Shown: positions 37,757 through 49,948, numbered from the stretch's first letter. The stretch is 64,000 bases of DNA from Chlorocebus sabaeus (GCF_047675955.1 NC_132918.1:88616879-88680878); one strand, 5' to 3'. Numbers and translations are program-made. The notes: generated by a model from the sequence alone, not told the origin.

Positions 37757-38256
37757 AGAGCTGAATTCATCAACAAATTGCTATGGAGCTTTTCATATAT
37801 TCAGCATGCTGTAATTTACCTCACAGACTTTCTTAAGGCTACTTTCTTTCTAAATTATACTTTATGGGGGTCACAAAATAGCAAATCTTTAATAATCACC
37901 TTTAATGATTAAGTATTGTTTCAGTCAGACCACTCAACTATGAATGCATAAATATTAATGGACATCTATTACATAGCAAGCAGTGCTATGCTGGGCCGAG
38001 TGATTTTAAATAACAGACGTTTTGGTAAGTAGAGAATTTATACAAGCAGTCCTTGCTGTTCTCTACATTAATGCTTAGAAAAAATACGTTATAAAAATGA
38101 TCTTTCCAAAATGAGTTATGAAGCCCCATGAGAATGATATGGCAATTTGTGGTTACGTATTTTACTAGAGGGTTAATATCAAATAAATAAAAAGATACTA
38201 AGGAATAAACAAAAAAAATTTTAAAGATGCAGTTATATAATGAATTAGAACAATCC

Positions 38257-38261
<5 letters not shown>

Positions 38262-38287
<26 letters not shown>

Positions 38288-38511
38288 CGGAGTTCACTGC
38301 AAGCTCCGCCTCCCGGGTTCACGCCATTCTCCTGCCTCAAGACTCCCGAGTAGCTGGGACTACAGGCGCCCGCCACCTCACCCGGCTAGATTTTTGTGTT
38401 TTTTGGTAGAGACGGGGTTTCACCGGGTTGGCCAGGATGGTCTTGATCTCCTGACCTCGTGATCCGCCCGTCTCGGCCTCCCAAAGTGCTGGGATTACAG
38501 GCTTGAGCCAC
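38262..38511 (-). mobile_element. Young AluYRa-like element with internal deletion and perfect 14-bp target duplication
   Basis: Minus-orientation Alu. A T tail of about 24 is followed by GAGGCGGAG directly joined to TTCACTGCAAGCTCC, so roughly 45 bases of the right arm are missing. The element also lacks its extreme 5' end (stops at GCTTGAGCCAC). The target duplication GAACAATCCATTTT is perfect at 38248-38261 and 38512-38525. The bases GGCTTGAGCC, CACCTCACCCGGCTAG and CGTCTCGGCC are ones I associate with cercopithecid AluYRa. Confidence 0.88.
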
Positions 38512-38529
38512 GAACAATCCATTTTAATC

Positions 38530-41120
38530 ATAAGTTTTAAATTAGTGTGGACTTTGAATTCTCCTGGACAAATTCCTTCATTTTATAGATAAAGCTAGGC
38601 CTGTGGCTTACCCAGTTATGAGGTTAATGGCAAATACCACGTTATCGTATATTTTAAATGATATACATTACAACATGTTCTCTGCTTTATAAAAATCTCA
38701 TAACTGCCCCATAGATTATTAAAGGTGTTAGACTAGGGATTCTTAAAAATTTTTTTCATCAAATGTTTCTTTCATTATTAATTCCATGAAGTCCATGTTA
38801 CAGAAGATTTTGTCTACAACAGTGCAATTACATTCTTCGCATTAGAAATACAACCACCAGCTAAGAGTTCCTAATCAGTATAAGGAGGTAGTTGTTAGGA
38901 GAGGGGATGTGCTTCTAGTCCAAATGAAGATTTCCATTTTGAGTTTTTGAAGTAATGGAACTAACCCAGCCTTTACAGGCCCCAGAAATCTGGGAACCTC
39001 AGCTTTCAAAGTACTGTACCAGTCCTTAACAGGTTTCCTGGACATGTGAATTGATGCCTCCTTCTGTAACATGCAGGAGTATTCTGTTTGTCTTCATTGA
39101 GTGTTTAAAAATAATCATGCTTATTTTAAGGAAAAATTCTACAGAACGAACATTCTAAAGTGCTAGATTTAGTCATATACCTTTGTCTATCTCTTTGGTT
39201 CAACATTTCATCAACTGTAAAAGACGCACATTTTTTCTTGTGCTAAATCTAAGAATTTATAGTTTTGAGAATCTTGAGTGTAGTCTCTTGTTCACCTTTT
39301 TTTCCTTTTCTTGTTTCCCCCACACCCTAGATTCACTTAAATACTGAACTTCTAAAGGGCAAGTTAATAGTGTAGTTGTTTAATAAAAAGCAAACCGTTT
39401 CGTGAACAATATATATTACATAATAAAAAGTGTTCCTTTACTTTTCAGTACTATAGTGAATAGCTTTTTACAGTAGAATCTCACTTAGAGGGTGTCTTAA
39501 AGCTTAACACAAAGCGCTTATGCAGCGTGTTATAAAACAGTTCTATTAAGGTACATTGGGATCTTTGGGTGTGTGGTTTGCTTAAAGTACACTGCATTAG
39601 TAAGTTGGCAGCTTGCTTTCTTTAAAAACATCAAAAGTTTTAAAAGGTTTATTTCAGAGCATGTGTTAGTGTTTTGTGTGTGGTTCTTTGTTCCTGTTCT
39701 AAACTGTTATTAACCACTGAAGTGAACCTTCTCCCGGGTTTGGCCTTTTGGTATTCACAGTGTATTCAAATCCTAATTACAGATTAGTCTATATTTGAGA
39801 CTTTAGAGCAAGTATCAGAAGACCCAAAAAGAAAATGAGAGTAGCAGTATCATTTCATGTTGAGATAAAGAGACCCAAAACATGAATGGGCGTCAAGTCA
39901 TCTGAAGAGAAGAAAAAAGAGAAGGAACTTCATTCACTGAGACGGTTTATGAGTTGGGGATTATGGGAATATTCATGACTCAATCAAGAAGCACAGTGAA
40001 TTGATGTTTGAAATAGCTCATCTTTTAAGTAAACATTGGATAAATGCAAAGTAGACTCAGTATTCACTACACGTAGAAATAGCTATTTCGGTATAACAGA
40101 AATAGCAGTTTGTTAATCCCTTCCTGAGTTGGTTTAATTTACCAAGTAAATCACAAATTTTATTCTTTATTTGTGAATATTTAATTCAAATATTTAATGG
40201 AAATATGAGTTTGCTTTATAATTACTCATGCTGATCCATACACCTATTTCTGAGAGAAAGCAATTTCTAATGGTGAAATAGTTACAATAATATTTTTGAA
40301 ATTTGAACGCACTGTGATATTGAAGCATTAATTTGAAGGATCGGAAAGTAGGAAGTTTTTGTTGCCAACATTCAACTTCATTGTTTATGGATAACTTGGC
40401 TTTCTGTGCAGCCAGATGGCATAGTTAGTATACAGACATTTTTGGAAACTTACGTCAAAATTTAAAATGAATGAATTTATGAGAAATAATTCTGCTTATT
40501 ATTTGTAATATAGCTTTCTTGGAAAGCAAGAAATCAGAATGTAGTTTCTAAAGCTTCAAGTGAGTATGTATACATAGTCAGCATCTTTCAGCCTTGATTA
40601 TAAGATGCAACCATTCAGGTGAAGGGATTTTTTTCCCACTTGTGTTGTTGGGCCTGGGTATCCTGTTCTACGTTGCTGGTCTGGTTCAGGTGGGAGCCAC
40701 CAGCTTTTCTTGACCTTCATTATCTATGTGTGTCTTGCCTCCCATTCCCAGGCTTGCTGTAGCTCTTCTGATCCTGTCTTCCTCCCGCTCGATCACTAGT
40801 GTATATTCATGAAACCAGCTAAGTTTACTTTTCCCTTTGAAAACCACAGCCCTTATTTTCTGTGCCATATTTTGGGCAACTTCATTTATCATTGATTGAG
40901 CATATGCAGTGATCGGGCCTTGTTCTGGACACGGAAGGCGCTGAGCAGTTGTGGTCCCATCTTGTATTGTTCTCCAAGGGCTTCTCCAAATGTGTGTAGA
41001 TTTAGTCTCCTCAAGAGGGCACAATTTTCATCAGAATATGATAGCATATTATGTACTGTTTGGTCATCCTTAGACATAGACTACTTAGGAGGTGTCAGTA
41101 ACTATTTTGTTCCCTGATTT
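38530..41120 (+). other. Intron, no repeat recognised; unexplained minus-strand open stretch
   Basis: About 2.6 kb with little recognisable repeat. In 40620-41080 the minus strand holds two overlapping open frames (112 and 62 residues) of unusual composition for an intron: one includes SMINEVAQNMAQKIRAVVFK and the other RRLNLHTFGEALGEQYKMG. I cannot match either to a family. This could be an old retrocopy or chance. Confidence 0.35.
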
Positions 41121-41131
41121 TTACTGAAATG

Positions 41132-41239
41132 CCTTTTTTTTTTTTTGGAGACGGAGTCTCGCTGTGTCACTAGGCTGGAGTGCAGTGGTGCGATCTCGGC
41201 TCACGGCAGCCTCCGCCTCCGGGGTTCAAGTGATTCTCC
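41132..41239 (-). mobile_element. 5'-truncated Alu, minus orientation, with target duplication
   Basis: A T-tail followed by about 95 bases of reversed Alu, ending abruptly at GTGATTCTCC. CTGAAATG flanks it at 41124-41131 and 41240-41247, so the truncation happened at insertion. Confidence 0.9.
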
Positions 41240-41366
41240 CTGAAATGTGTCTTATTTTAAGTCAAAGGTAATACTTTAAAAAAGACCAAATAGACTTAAA
41301 ATAACAGCATTTGCTTTGTCGCTATGAGCTTTGCTTTGTTATTATGAGTTAACATATGGTAGCAGA

Positions 41367-41651
41367 CTGGGTGTAGTAGCTCACGCCCTGTAATTCCAGC
41401 AGTTTGTGAAGCCGAGTGGGGAGGATTGCTTGAGGCCCAGACTTCAAGACCAGCCTGGGCAACATAGTGAGACCCCCATCTTGACAAGAAAAAAATTAGA
41501 AAATTAGCCAGGTGTGGTGCTGCATGCCTATGATCCCAACTACTTGGGAGACTGAGACGGGAGAATCACTTGAGCCTAGGAGGTCAAGGCTGTAGTGAGC
41601 TGTGTTTGCATCACTCCCGGGTGACAGTGCAAGACGCTGTGTCAAACAAAC
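41367..41651 (+). mobile_element. AluJ-type element
   Basis: Old dimeric Alu with many substitutions (CTGGGTGTAGTAGCTCACGCCC). ATGGTAGCAGA flanks it at 41356-41366 and 41652-41662. Confidence 0.88.
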
Positions 41652-41985
41652 ATGGTAGCAGATGTAGTGTGTGTTTCTTAATCAGAGAAGTGTAGACAAG
41701 GCTAACTCTCCAGGCTTTAATGTTCTCATATTTAGTAATGATACCTGCAAGGTTGTGTGAGAACCAATGAAATGCCAGATTGGGAAATACATAGTAGATA
41801 CATCACAGCCTTAGAATGAGAGAGTAAGTCGGGAATGCTTCTCAAAGGTAGGATATCATGTGTGTCCTCATATCCAAGTGCATTGTGAAAGTGAAAGAAC
41901 AAAGAAAAAGGTGTTTTCCAGTTAATGTTTAAAGGATACATTGATCATAATTGCTCTTTTAACACTCACCTCCAGTCTCCTCCTA

Positions 41986-42025
41986 CCCCCCAGCCCCCCC
42001 ACCCCCGTTCACACCTCCTGCCCCC
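41986..42025 (-). other. Potential G-quadruplex on the minus strand (i-motif on plus)
   Basis: Four C runs on the plus strand: C6 at 41986-41991, C7 at 41994-42000, C5 at 42002-42006 and C5 at 42021-42025, with short spacers except the last. The minus strand therefore has four G runs of at least five. Confidence 0.6.
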
Positions 42026-42029
42026 GGTA

Positions 42030-43060
42030 CTGCCTGGTAACTTAGTTAAGTGTCCTTTGTCATTCCTGAGGTTTCAAGGCATGGTAGTACTGTGTCCTGA
42101 TATTCTAATCGTAAATATTTAAGGGAAATTTGGCATTTTTTCATTTTGTGGTTTTCATATTAAAGTACATTAAATAGTCTTTTTGCTTTCATTTAGGAAA
42201 AAAAACTGCTTACCTGTTAATTTTAGAAAAATCTGATTTTCATTTAGACCTTACAGAGTGAGACACCCGCATCAGAGTGGCTCTGGGTATCTTTCAATCC
42301 AATTGGATCTTGCTCTGAATAGCCTCTTGTAGGGAGTGAGGCTGCTGTGCCGCCTCCCTGCAGTAGTCCCTCCAGCTTAGGATGGGGGTCACCAGTGGGG
42401 CAAAAGGATGGGTAGACCTGGCCATGCACTGCCCTGTTGTTCTCAAATCATGTATCAAATGGAGTTGGACTTCTTCTCTTCATACAGTATAGCATTCCCA
42501 AGTAGAAATGTTTCTCAGTGAAATGTGGAGAGAGGCACCTGTTTGAGATTCCCATGGGTTGTGTGATTTAAGTTAGATGATTTTTTTTTTTAAAAGACCG
42601 CATTCATTTCCAGAATTCTAGGTAACAATTTAGGAAATGTCTTTCTCCTAACCCCCCGACTTTTTAAAACTCCTTCAACTGATGAACTGATGTGAAACTT
42701 TCTGACATTCACTGAAAAAAAAAAATAGGTTAAGCTGTTTCTAAGCAACTAAATGAATTAATTTTAAAACTAAGAATGTGGCCTTATTTTGGGAAAGCAA
42801 GAAAGTTTACTGGTTTGTCTGCTGTTTAACAAATGGAAGTGAGCCCACCAGAAAATTGAGACTCAACTTCTGAGAGATGGGTTAGGATGTTTTTTAAGTT
42901 TTTCTAGTTTAATTTTATATATAAGGAGTTAATGCTGCCTTCATAATAGCTATTATCATATCTTCTCAATACATAGTTTGAGTGAAACAACTGGACTTTC
43001 CCTTCCCCTCCCCCCACAGGTTTTATATCAGCCTGAATCGAATACCTAGAATGAGAAGTG
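42030..43060 (+). other. Intron, nothing recognised
   Basis: About 1 kb with T- and A-runs (42583, 42714). No supported element. Confidence 0.4.
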
Positions 43061-43069
43061 CTGCAGCCA

Positions 43070-43174
43070 GGCGTAGTGGCACTCACCTGTAGTCTCAGCT
43101 ACTCAGGAGGCTGAGGCAGCAGGATCCATTGAGGCCAGGAGTCTGAGTCTAGCCTGGGCAACATAGCAAGACCT
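43070..43174 (+). mobile_element. Free left Alu monomer (FLAM-like)
   Basis: A single Alu-like arm: GCCAGGCGTAGTGGC, TGTAGTCTCAGCTACTCAGGAGGCTGAGGCAGCAGG, then AGCCTGGGCAACATAGCAAGACC. Only one arm exists, with 7SL-like order, as in fossil monomers. Confidence 0.7.
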
Positions 43175-43179
43175 ACAAG

Positions 43180-43605
43180 TTTTAAATTACTGGAAAAATA
43201 ATATGGAAAGAATAAATTACTGGTAAAAGAATATGAAAATGTTATGTTCTTTATATCCAACCGTGGTAGGCTTTTCTGAGTTCCTGCAATGCTAATAAGA
43301 ATTCATAAAAAGGACAATTCTTCATTTTCTTGGGTACTCATCACTAATGCTGCCTCGCTGGTAAAAAGGAATACTTATATCTTCAATTGCAGATTGTTTA
43401 CTTTTAAATATAAAAGATATAAATGTCAAATATTAAATGCATTTTACATGGTTTTCCTACATAAAGTAAAATGCTTGCCAGTTTCGCCTCCAGGTCACTC
43501 ATTTTGAACCAACCAACCCACCTTAATTGATAATTTCTACTAATATGTTAAATTACATTAAAAGGACAAAAATATTTATCATGCTTACTATAACCTATGT
43601 TTTAA
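43180..43605 (+). other. Intron, nothing recognised
   Basis: AT-rich spacer; no supported element apart from a small repeat of the phrase GAATAAATTACTGG / TAAATTACTGG at about 43180-43225. Confidence 0.4.
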
Positions 43606-43611
43606 AACAGA

Positions 43612-43915
43612 AGCCAGGCACAGTGGCTCACACCTGTAATCCCAGAACTTTGGGAGGCCGAGGCAGGAGGATCACTTGAGCCCAGGAGTTCAGGACCAGC
43701 CTGAGCAACAAAGTGAGACCCTGTCTCTACAAAAAAATTAAAAATAAAAACCTAGCCAGGCGTGGTGGCACCTGCCTGTAGTCTTAGCTACAAGCGAGGC
43801 CAAGGCAGGAGAATCACTTGAGCCCAGGAGGTTGAGGCTGCAGTAAGCCCTGTTAACGCCACTGCACTCCAACCTGGGCGACAGAGTAGGACCCCCATCT
43901 CAAAATATAAAATAA
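43612..43915 (+). mobile_element. AluJ/S-type element
   Basis: Full dimeric Alu from GCCAGGCACAGTGGCTCACACC to an AT-rich degenerate tail (AAAATATAAAATAAAATA). Confidence 0.88.
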
Positions 43916-43919
43916 AATA

Positions 43920-44670
43920 GGAGGCGCATGACTAAGTTAACAATGAAGTAGTATAGATCATGACTTTTCCACTTTTAATAGGGGATTGGCATGTACTGTG
44001 AACAGTTGACATTTGTGGAGGAAATCTACATTTCAAAGAGAGATAAACTTTTCTTATTTATAGCTGGCAAAGTACTTTTTTGTATGTGTTTTTACAGAAT
44101 CATTGCACTTCTCGTATTTATTGCAAGCATCTCCCATAGCTTCCCTTGTCTTTTAATTTAGGACATATAAATAAAAGCATACTTTTCAATATGGCCATAT
44201 TGATGGATCTTTTCCTTTGTAACTCTTGTTACTTTATACTTAAGAAGTCATATCCCAGTCTAAGGCCACCTCTGCTTGCTTTTAGTTTTTTAAAATGGTG
44301 TCATTGTTGTATATTTTCCTGTGACCCAGACATTTCTAACTGTGGGTTCTTGATTGGGCTTCAGAGAATCTGAGAATTCCTTAAAATTCTCTACATAATT
44401 GTACATGTAGCTAATACATGCTATTTTCCATGTTAAGAGTTCACAGTTTTTATTAGATCCTCAAAGGGGTCAGTCAGTCTCTCCTCCCACTTCCAAAATA
44501 TGTCTGAGACCTACTGCTATAATCCATCTGGACTTTATTTGGATAAAAGGTGGTATGGTGAGACTCATTTTTTCTTTTTTCCCCAAATAGTTAAGTACAC
44601 CAACCATTTAGTAAATAATTACCTCCTGATTTGTGATACCTTTGAAAAATAAATGTTTTTCTTTATTTTT
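43920..44670 (+). other. Intron before the last coding exon, nothing recognised
   Basis: AT-rich stretch leading to a T-rich acceptor at 44651-44680. No supported element. Confidence 0.4.
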
Positions 44671-44680
44671 ATCCCCACAG

Positions 44681-44745
44681 AGAAAGTTAGAGAAATTCAA
44701 GAAAAACTTGATGCTTTCATTGAAGCTCTTCATCAGGAGAAATAA
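44681..44745 (+). CDS. OPA1: OPA1 last coding exon, residues ~940-960, with stop
   Basis: The acceptor ATCCCCACAG ends at 44680. Two bases complete K940, then 20 codons give KVREIQEKLDAFIEALHQEK, the OPA1 C terminus, and TAA at 44743-44745. This C-terminal helix packs into the three-helix bundle that transmits GTPase motion to the stalk. The exon follows the 24.6-kb intron. A donor (AA then GTGAGT) lies 10 nt after the stop codon, at 44756. Confidence 0.97.
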
Positions 44746-44765
44746 ATTATATTAAGTGAGTAAAA
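44746..44765 (+). promoter_or_regulatory. Splice donor just after the OPA1 stop codon
   Basis: ATTAA then GTGAGTAA is a strong consensus donor at 44756. It means the 3' UTR is probably split by an intron, as I recall for human OPA1, whose final exon is noncoding. A junction this close to the stop (10 nt) is too near to trigger nonsense-mediated decay. Confidence 0.75.
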
Positions 44766-45404
44766 ATTCTATAACTGTATTGGTGCTGACTAAATACAAA
44801 ATTATACTTTTCTTAATAGTTTATCATTCTGCTTCATTTACATCCTGGTTGTTACTTATGCTGTAATTTCAGTGACATCAATCTCTGAAATTAGCTTCCG
44901 AAATTCATCTGTGTAATGTTCCTTTGAATAACTTGATTGCCTTCGGGCTGAACTAAAAATATCCTCTAGAACTCATTTTGAGTAGAACAAAGGTGAACAG
45001 AGAGCTAAGATATTGTATAATATGCAGGTGACTCATTTTCTAGGTGTAAAGAATTGAGCTGTAGTTGACATTACTTTATTCCTCATTGCTTGTAGTCTGT
45101 CAATAATCATATATATGTTAAATATTTAACTTACAAAGTTTTCTGTTTGACTTAATTAAAATTTTAATAATTGTTCTTAATCTTTATCTCTTTTGTTTAA
45201 AAACATTTAGATAAGTGTTTTTCCTACTTAATTTATATAGCCTTAGAATTCAGTACTCCTCTTAATGAATTTACTTTCTTGTCTGATTCTGTTTTCTGGC
45301 ATTAGAGGCATATTCCTAATAAAATACATATTTGAGGACTTTTCCTTAGTAGCATAATCAATTAATTGCTGCTGAAAAATTGTAAACAGTAAGTCACTTG
45401 CGTG

Positions 45405-45605
45405 AGGTGAGCCCTTGCTCTGCCACCCAGGCTGGAGTACAGTGGTGCAATCGCAGTTCACTCAGCCTCAGCCTCCTGGGCTCAAGCAGTCCTCCCACAT
45501 CAGCCTCTCAAGACACTGGGGCCACAGGCTCATGCCACCATGCCCAGCTAATTTCTGTAATTTTTTGTAGAGATGGGGTTTCACCCTGCTGTCCAGGCTG
45601 GCATT
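45405..45605 (-). mobile_element. Partial AluJ-type element, minus orientation
   Basis: Reversed Alu text without its T tail or its far end: GCTCTGCCACCCAGGCTGGAG to CACCCTGCTGTCCAGGCTGG. It lies in the presumed intron after the stop codon. Confidence 0.8.
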
Positions 45606-45999
45606 TGCGTTTATAAAAGGAGTTGAGAAAAGAAAAATGCTGTAGTTAAGTCATTATCACTTCATATATTTTGTCACTTTTGTCTGTGAGCCTTACCCTA
45701 CAGACAGCGTGCAGCAGGCTCAGAACTGGAAGGAGTAGAAATGTGCAAGCTTCCCTCCCTAGCTGCTACACTCGGTTCAGGTCAGTTCAGAAAAGGCTCT
45801 TAAACCAAACAGCCTACTTTACTGTCAGGAAAATGTATGTGAGAAAGCAGGGTGGAAAGGGAAGCACAACTCACGTGGTACATCGTGGTACATCATTGGG
45901 AACAGTACGCCAGCAGTGAAGGAGAGAAACAAGGCATAGAAAACTTGAAAGTAAAGCTTTGTTACATTATTTCATTTGTTTCTTTAGTAAGTTAAGACA

Positions 46000-46286
46000 G
46001 GCCAGTGCGGTGGCTCACTCCTGTAATCCCAGCACTTAGGGAGACCAAGGTGGGTGGATCACATGAGGTCAGGAGTTGGAGACCAGCCTGACCAACATGG
46101 TGAAACCCCATCTCTACTAAAAATACAAAAATTGCCGGGGCGTGCTGGCACATGCCTGTAATTCCAGCTACTCGGGAGCCTGAGCTAGGAGAACCACTTG
46201 AACCTGGAAGCAGTGGTTGCAGTAAGCAGAAATCGCGCCACTGCACTCCAGCCTGGGCGACAGAGCGAGACTGTGTCTCAAAAAAA
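46000..46286 (+). mobile_element. AluS-type element with target duplication
   Basis: Full dimeric Alu from GGCCAGTGCGGTGG to an A9 tail. AAGTTAAGACA flanks it at 45989-45999 and 46287-46297. It also lies in the presumed 3' UTR intron. Confidence 0.92.
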
Positions 46287-47373
46287 AAGTTAAGACAGAT
46301 ATGTGGAAATATACAAAAATACATAATCATCTTTAACACAAGGTAAACATAATTTTTGTGTTTTATAAGTGTCCATTTTCATAAATCCTTTCTACATCTT
46401 CTGTGTATGCATATTTTATTTTAAAACCATTAAGTGTTATAGTATCACCCTAGTCATGATAGTTACCATGAATACTTGCTATTAGAAGTAAACATCTTCA
46501 GTACCTTGATCTCCAGCACCAGAGCTTACATGATAGTTTTGTTTACCGATCTGTATGTGCTTTGCAGGGAAAAACTGATGAAAGCCCCGGAAGCCCCATT
46601 AAAAATATAAGCTGTATTTCTGTTTTTTTAACAAAATGAGGAAACTGAAAGCCAGCCAGTGTTTTACAGAATGGTGTCTCTCCACTCAGCTGATCAGTGT
46701 GACATCCAGAATTGCTGTTGCTGCTCCCTGTCTGGTCTCTAAGACCCTTTCCAACCCTTGTGACTTAAGACTCTGAACTTTTACAAAGTATCTTGTGAAC
46801 TGGACAGATGATCTGTTTTGTACTCTGCAGATGCATTTAAAAGAGTAAATCTGGCAGAATGGTAACCTTGCTTCATTCTGACCGTTTTATAAAAGTTACC
46901 AAGGACCCTAAGGAATACGTTCTCCAGTGTAGTTTTAACACATAGGATTCCTAGTTAATTGTTACTGTAATATTTGCTGAAGACGTTTATATGCTATACA
47001 GCCATACACAGATTCTTCTCCAATTAATTTCAGTATATGCTTTTCACTTTTTCTACAAGAAATGAATTCCAGTATATTTTTATTTATGTTTGATTAAAAA
47101 ATTATGTCAATACTGTTACGGTAGGTGATAGACTATATAAGTTTAGAAAAACTAGCAAATGTAAGCAGGTAGGCGTCAACGTTGTTATGATCATGCAGTC
47201 ATAAACTTTGTTTAGAAATTTTGCATTTGTCTTCCCTGACCTCAGTTTGCTCAATGGGTTTATTTTTACAGATTCATCCTCATCATCAGCTCTGCATACG
47301 TCTGAAGAACAGAAACATCAACGTCTTTTGTCCAGCCTCTTTTTCTTCTGCTGTTCCACCTTTCTAAACATAC

Positions 47374-47379
47374 AATAAA
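47374..47379 (+). terminator. Proximal polyadenylation signal AATAAA
   Basis: AATAAAG in the probable OPA1 3' UTR, followed 25-35 bases on by GATGTGTGTTACGGG, a GT-rich downstream element. A candidate short-UTR site. Confidence 0.5.
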
Positions 47380-47891
47380 GTCATGGGATAAAAATAATTG
47401 ATGTGTGTTACGGGCGCTTTCACCGTCAGCTGCCTTTCGAATGGAAGAACAGTGGTAATGGATTAACATCCTACTTTGCTGTACTAAAGTGACAAATGGG
47501 AATAATAGACTTGGTATGGCCATTAGGTTCAGTCCTTGAAGATAAGAAACTTGCTGTCTGTTGGTTGTCTTATTTGTGGTGGCACTAGTTTACCGCGTTA
47601 ACTGAGGTTACTCAGTGTCGATTTCTTCTCCAGAAATACAATGCTAGGTGTTTTGAAATAAAACTTATATAGCAATTTTTTTAAAGTTATCAATTGTATA
47701 TAAAATCACAATAGCCTGCTAAATCATTGTGTGTGTCTGTAGTATTCTATTCCCAGAAACTATTTGACCATGACAATTCAGTTTATATTCACCATATGAA
47801 AGAAAAGTAACAGAAGAACCCCTAAAACAGGTTAATTTGGATTGCAGCAATTCAGTGTACATTCAGTGAAAGAAATTTCAACCCTTCATAG

Positions 47892-47983
47892 CCAGCGAAG
47901 AAATTTGCCTTGGAAGCTAAGTCAGTACCAGCTTTTACCAGCGAAGAAATTTGCCTTGGAGGCTAAGTCAGTACCAGCTTTTA
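47892..47983 (+). repeat. 46-bp near-perfect tandem duplication in the OPA1 3' UTR
   Basis: Two head-to-tail copies of a 46-base unit starting CCAGCGAAGAAATTTGCC (47892-47937 and 47938-47983) differ at only one base (GGAAGC versus GGAGGC). The event must be recent on the primate time scale. Confidence 0.95.
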
Positions 47984-49948
47984 CCTATTTGATTCAGTTG
48001 CTGTTTTCTCACTCTCTGTATCCATTTGAAATTGATTTATTTTAGATGTTGTATACTTACGTTAGGCTTTCTGTTAATAGTGGCTTTTTTCCTGTTGACA
48101 GAGCCACTGGATTATGACACAGGATGAGGAAGATTAAGGATAATCAATTGACTAATTTCATTTAGAATATTATCAAACATTTTAACTAGACATCAGAAAA
48201 AGGCTTTCTTTCGTAAGACTATTTTAAATAGAAATTATTTCAATAATTAAAGTAATGTTGACCATCCCTCTCTTAACTGAATAAAGAAAAATTTAGTTTA
48301 ATTTATTGCAATTTAATTACAGTACTACCTTCACAACATTTTCATGTGTTTTAAATAAATATTTTTTAATTGGCTAAAGGACATTCAAGCAAAGAAATGT
48401 TTTTTTACTTAAAATGTCTATCTCATTTGCTGCCTTTTCACTAAGGCTTCACTTTGTTAATAAAAATGTCCGTTGTGTGATGTTTTTTCTTTTACAGTTC
48501 ACTAAATCTTATTTTCTTGGAATTGCTTTTTGGTAACAGCTCCATTGCTACTCCTCATTTTATTGTTTTCCATCATGCATGCTTCGTTGTGATCCCTCAA
48601 GATGTAACACTTGGTACACACGGTTGAGGATATGGAAAAACATTTCCGAAAGTGGGAATTCAGTGTATGTTTGTTTTATACTGTTTGATAAGGAAAGTAG
48701 GTCCAGTTTTAAGCAGCACAGATGTGCTGGTAGATGCATAGTCAGGAACTTTTTTTCTTTCTTTTAGGTCTAGGGACAGGAGTGAATAGAAGGGGAGGAG
48801 AACTCTGTTATGTTGAATACACAGATTAGGAGATCACCTTACTGGGTACACCCCTCTAACCAGTGCTTACAGGTTAATGCATGTTAATGAATACTTTTGC
48901 AATTGTAAAGCATAACAATTACAACTACACATCTATTTCTAAATAATAAAACAGGACCATATTTATTTACTTCTGTCAACTATAGAGAGAAAGAAATACC
49001 CTCAGCTGTATTTCCACAGATTTCTCCCAAGGAAAAGGCTAATATTAGTCACTACTGTTATCACATCCCTTTGTGTAAGTTTTAAAAAGAGGTGGAGGGA
49101 GAGCTTCGTTTCTTTGAGGAGATCAGTATTGTAACGTATGTGAATAGATGGTAACAATTAATATTACTGAAAGTCCCACGTGAGAGTCCTGGCGTCCTCT
49201 CCATGCCGCACAGTAATTTGGCTTCTTTCATGGGTTTTTTTCTTCTTTTTAGCTAATCTCATCCTAAGCATGCTTTATTTTTCCTTGAAAGCTAGGTATT
49301 TATCAAGTGCAGACGTTGTTGAAAGTAAAATTCAGTCTCCAGAGTAAACCCTGCGTTTTGTGTCGGTAGTTCGAGAGTTAGAAATGATTCAAATTTCAGC
49401 AAAAAGATACTAAATAGACAGAAGTTGAATTCGAACTAGCCACAGAATCATTTGTTTTTATGTCAGAATTTGCAAAGAGTGGAGTGGACAAAGCTCTGTA
49501 TGGAAGATTGAACAACCATAAATAGATGATATCCAAACTTAATTTGGCTAGGACTTCAGTTTTAAAAATCGGCGTACCTAGGCAGTGCACAGTAGGAAAC
49601 AAGTGGTCCTTGCAGCTTCCCCGTTTGACCCACTGTGCTCTAGTTGCATGTGGAACAATCAGCCTTTCTAGTAGGTTACTGTATTGCCCTCTCATTATAT
49701 TCCCATTTTCCACAGTTTTTTTCCAGCAGACTTCTTTCTGCAAATTATTCAGCCTCCAAATGCAAATGAACGGTATAAAAATAAGTAGGGAACATGGCAG
49801 AGTGGTGCTTCCCAGCCTCACCATGTTGGAATTTGACGTGGTATAAGAGAGTATAGATTTAAAAGATAAAATCTTTAGTTAATAATTTTGTGTTTATTTA
49901 TTCTAGATGTATGTATCTGAGGAAAGAAATATGGTATTTTTGCTTTCC

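Noticed and set aside
49396..49846. Open frames of 142 codons (minus) and 106 codons (plus) at the same place
   Set aside because: They overlap on opposite strands inside the probable OPA1 3' UTR, show no domain, and look like chance frames.
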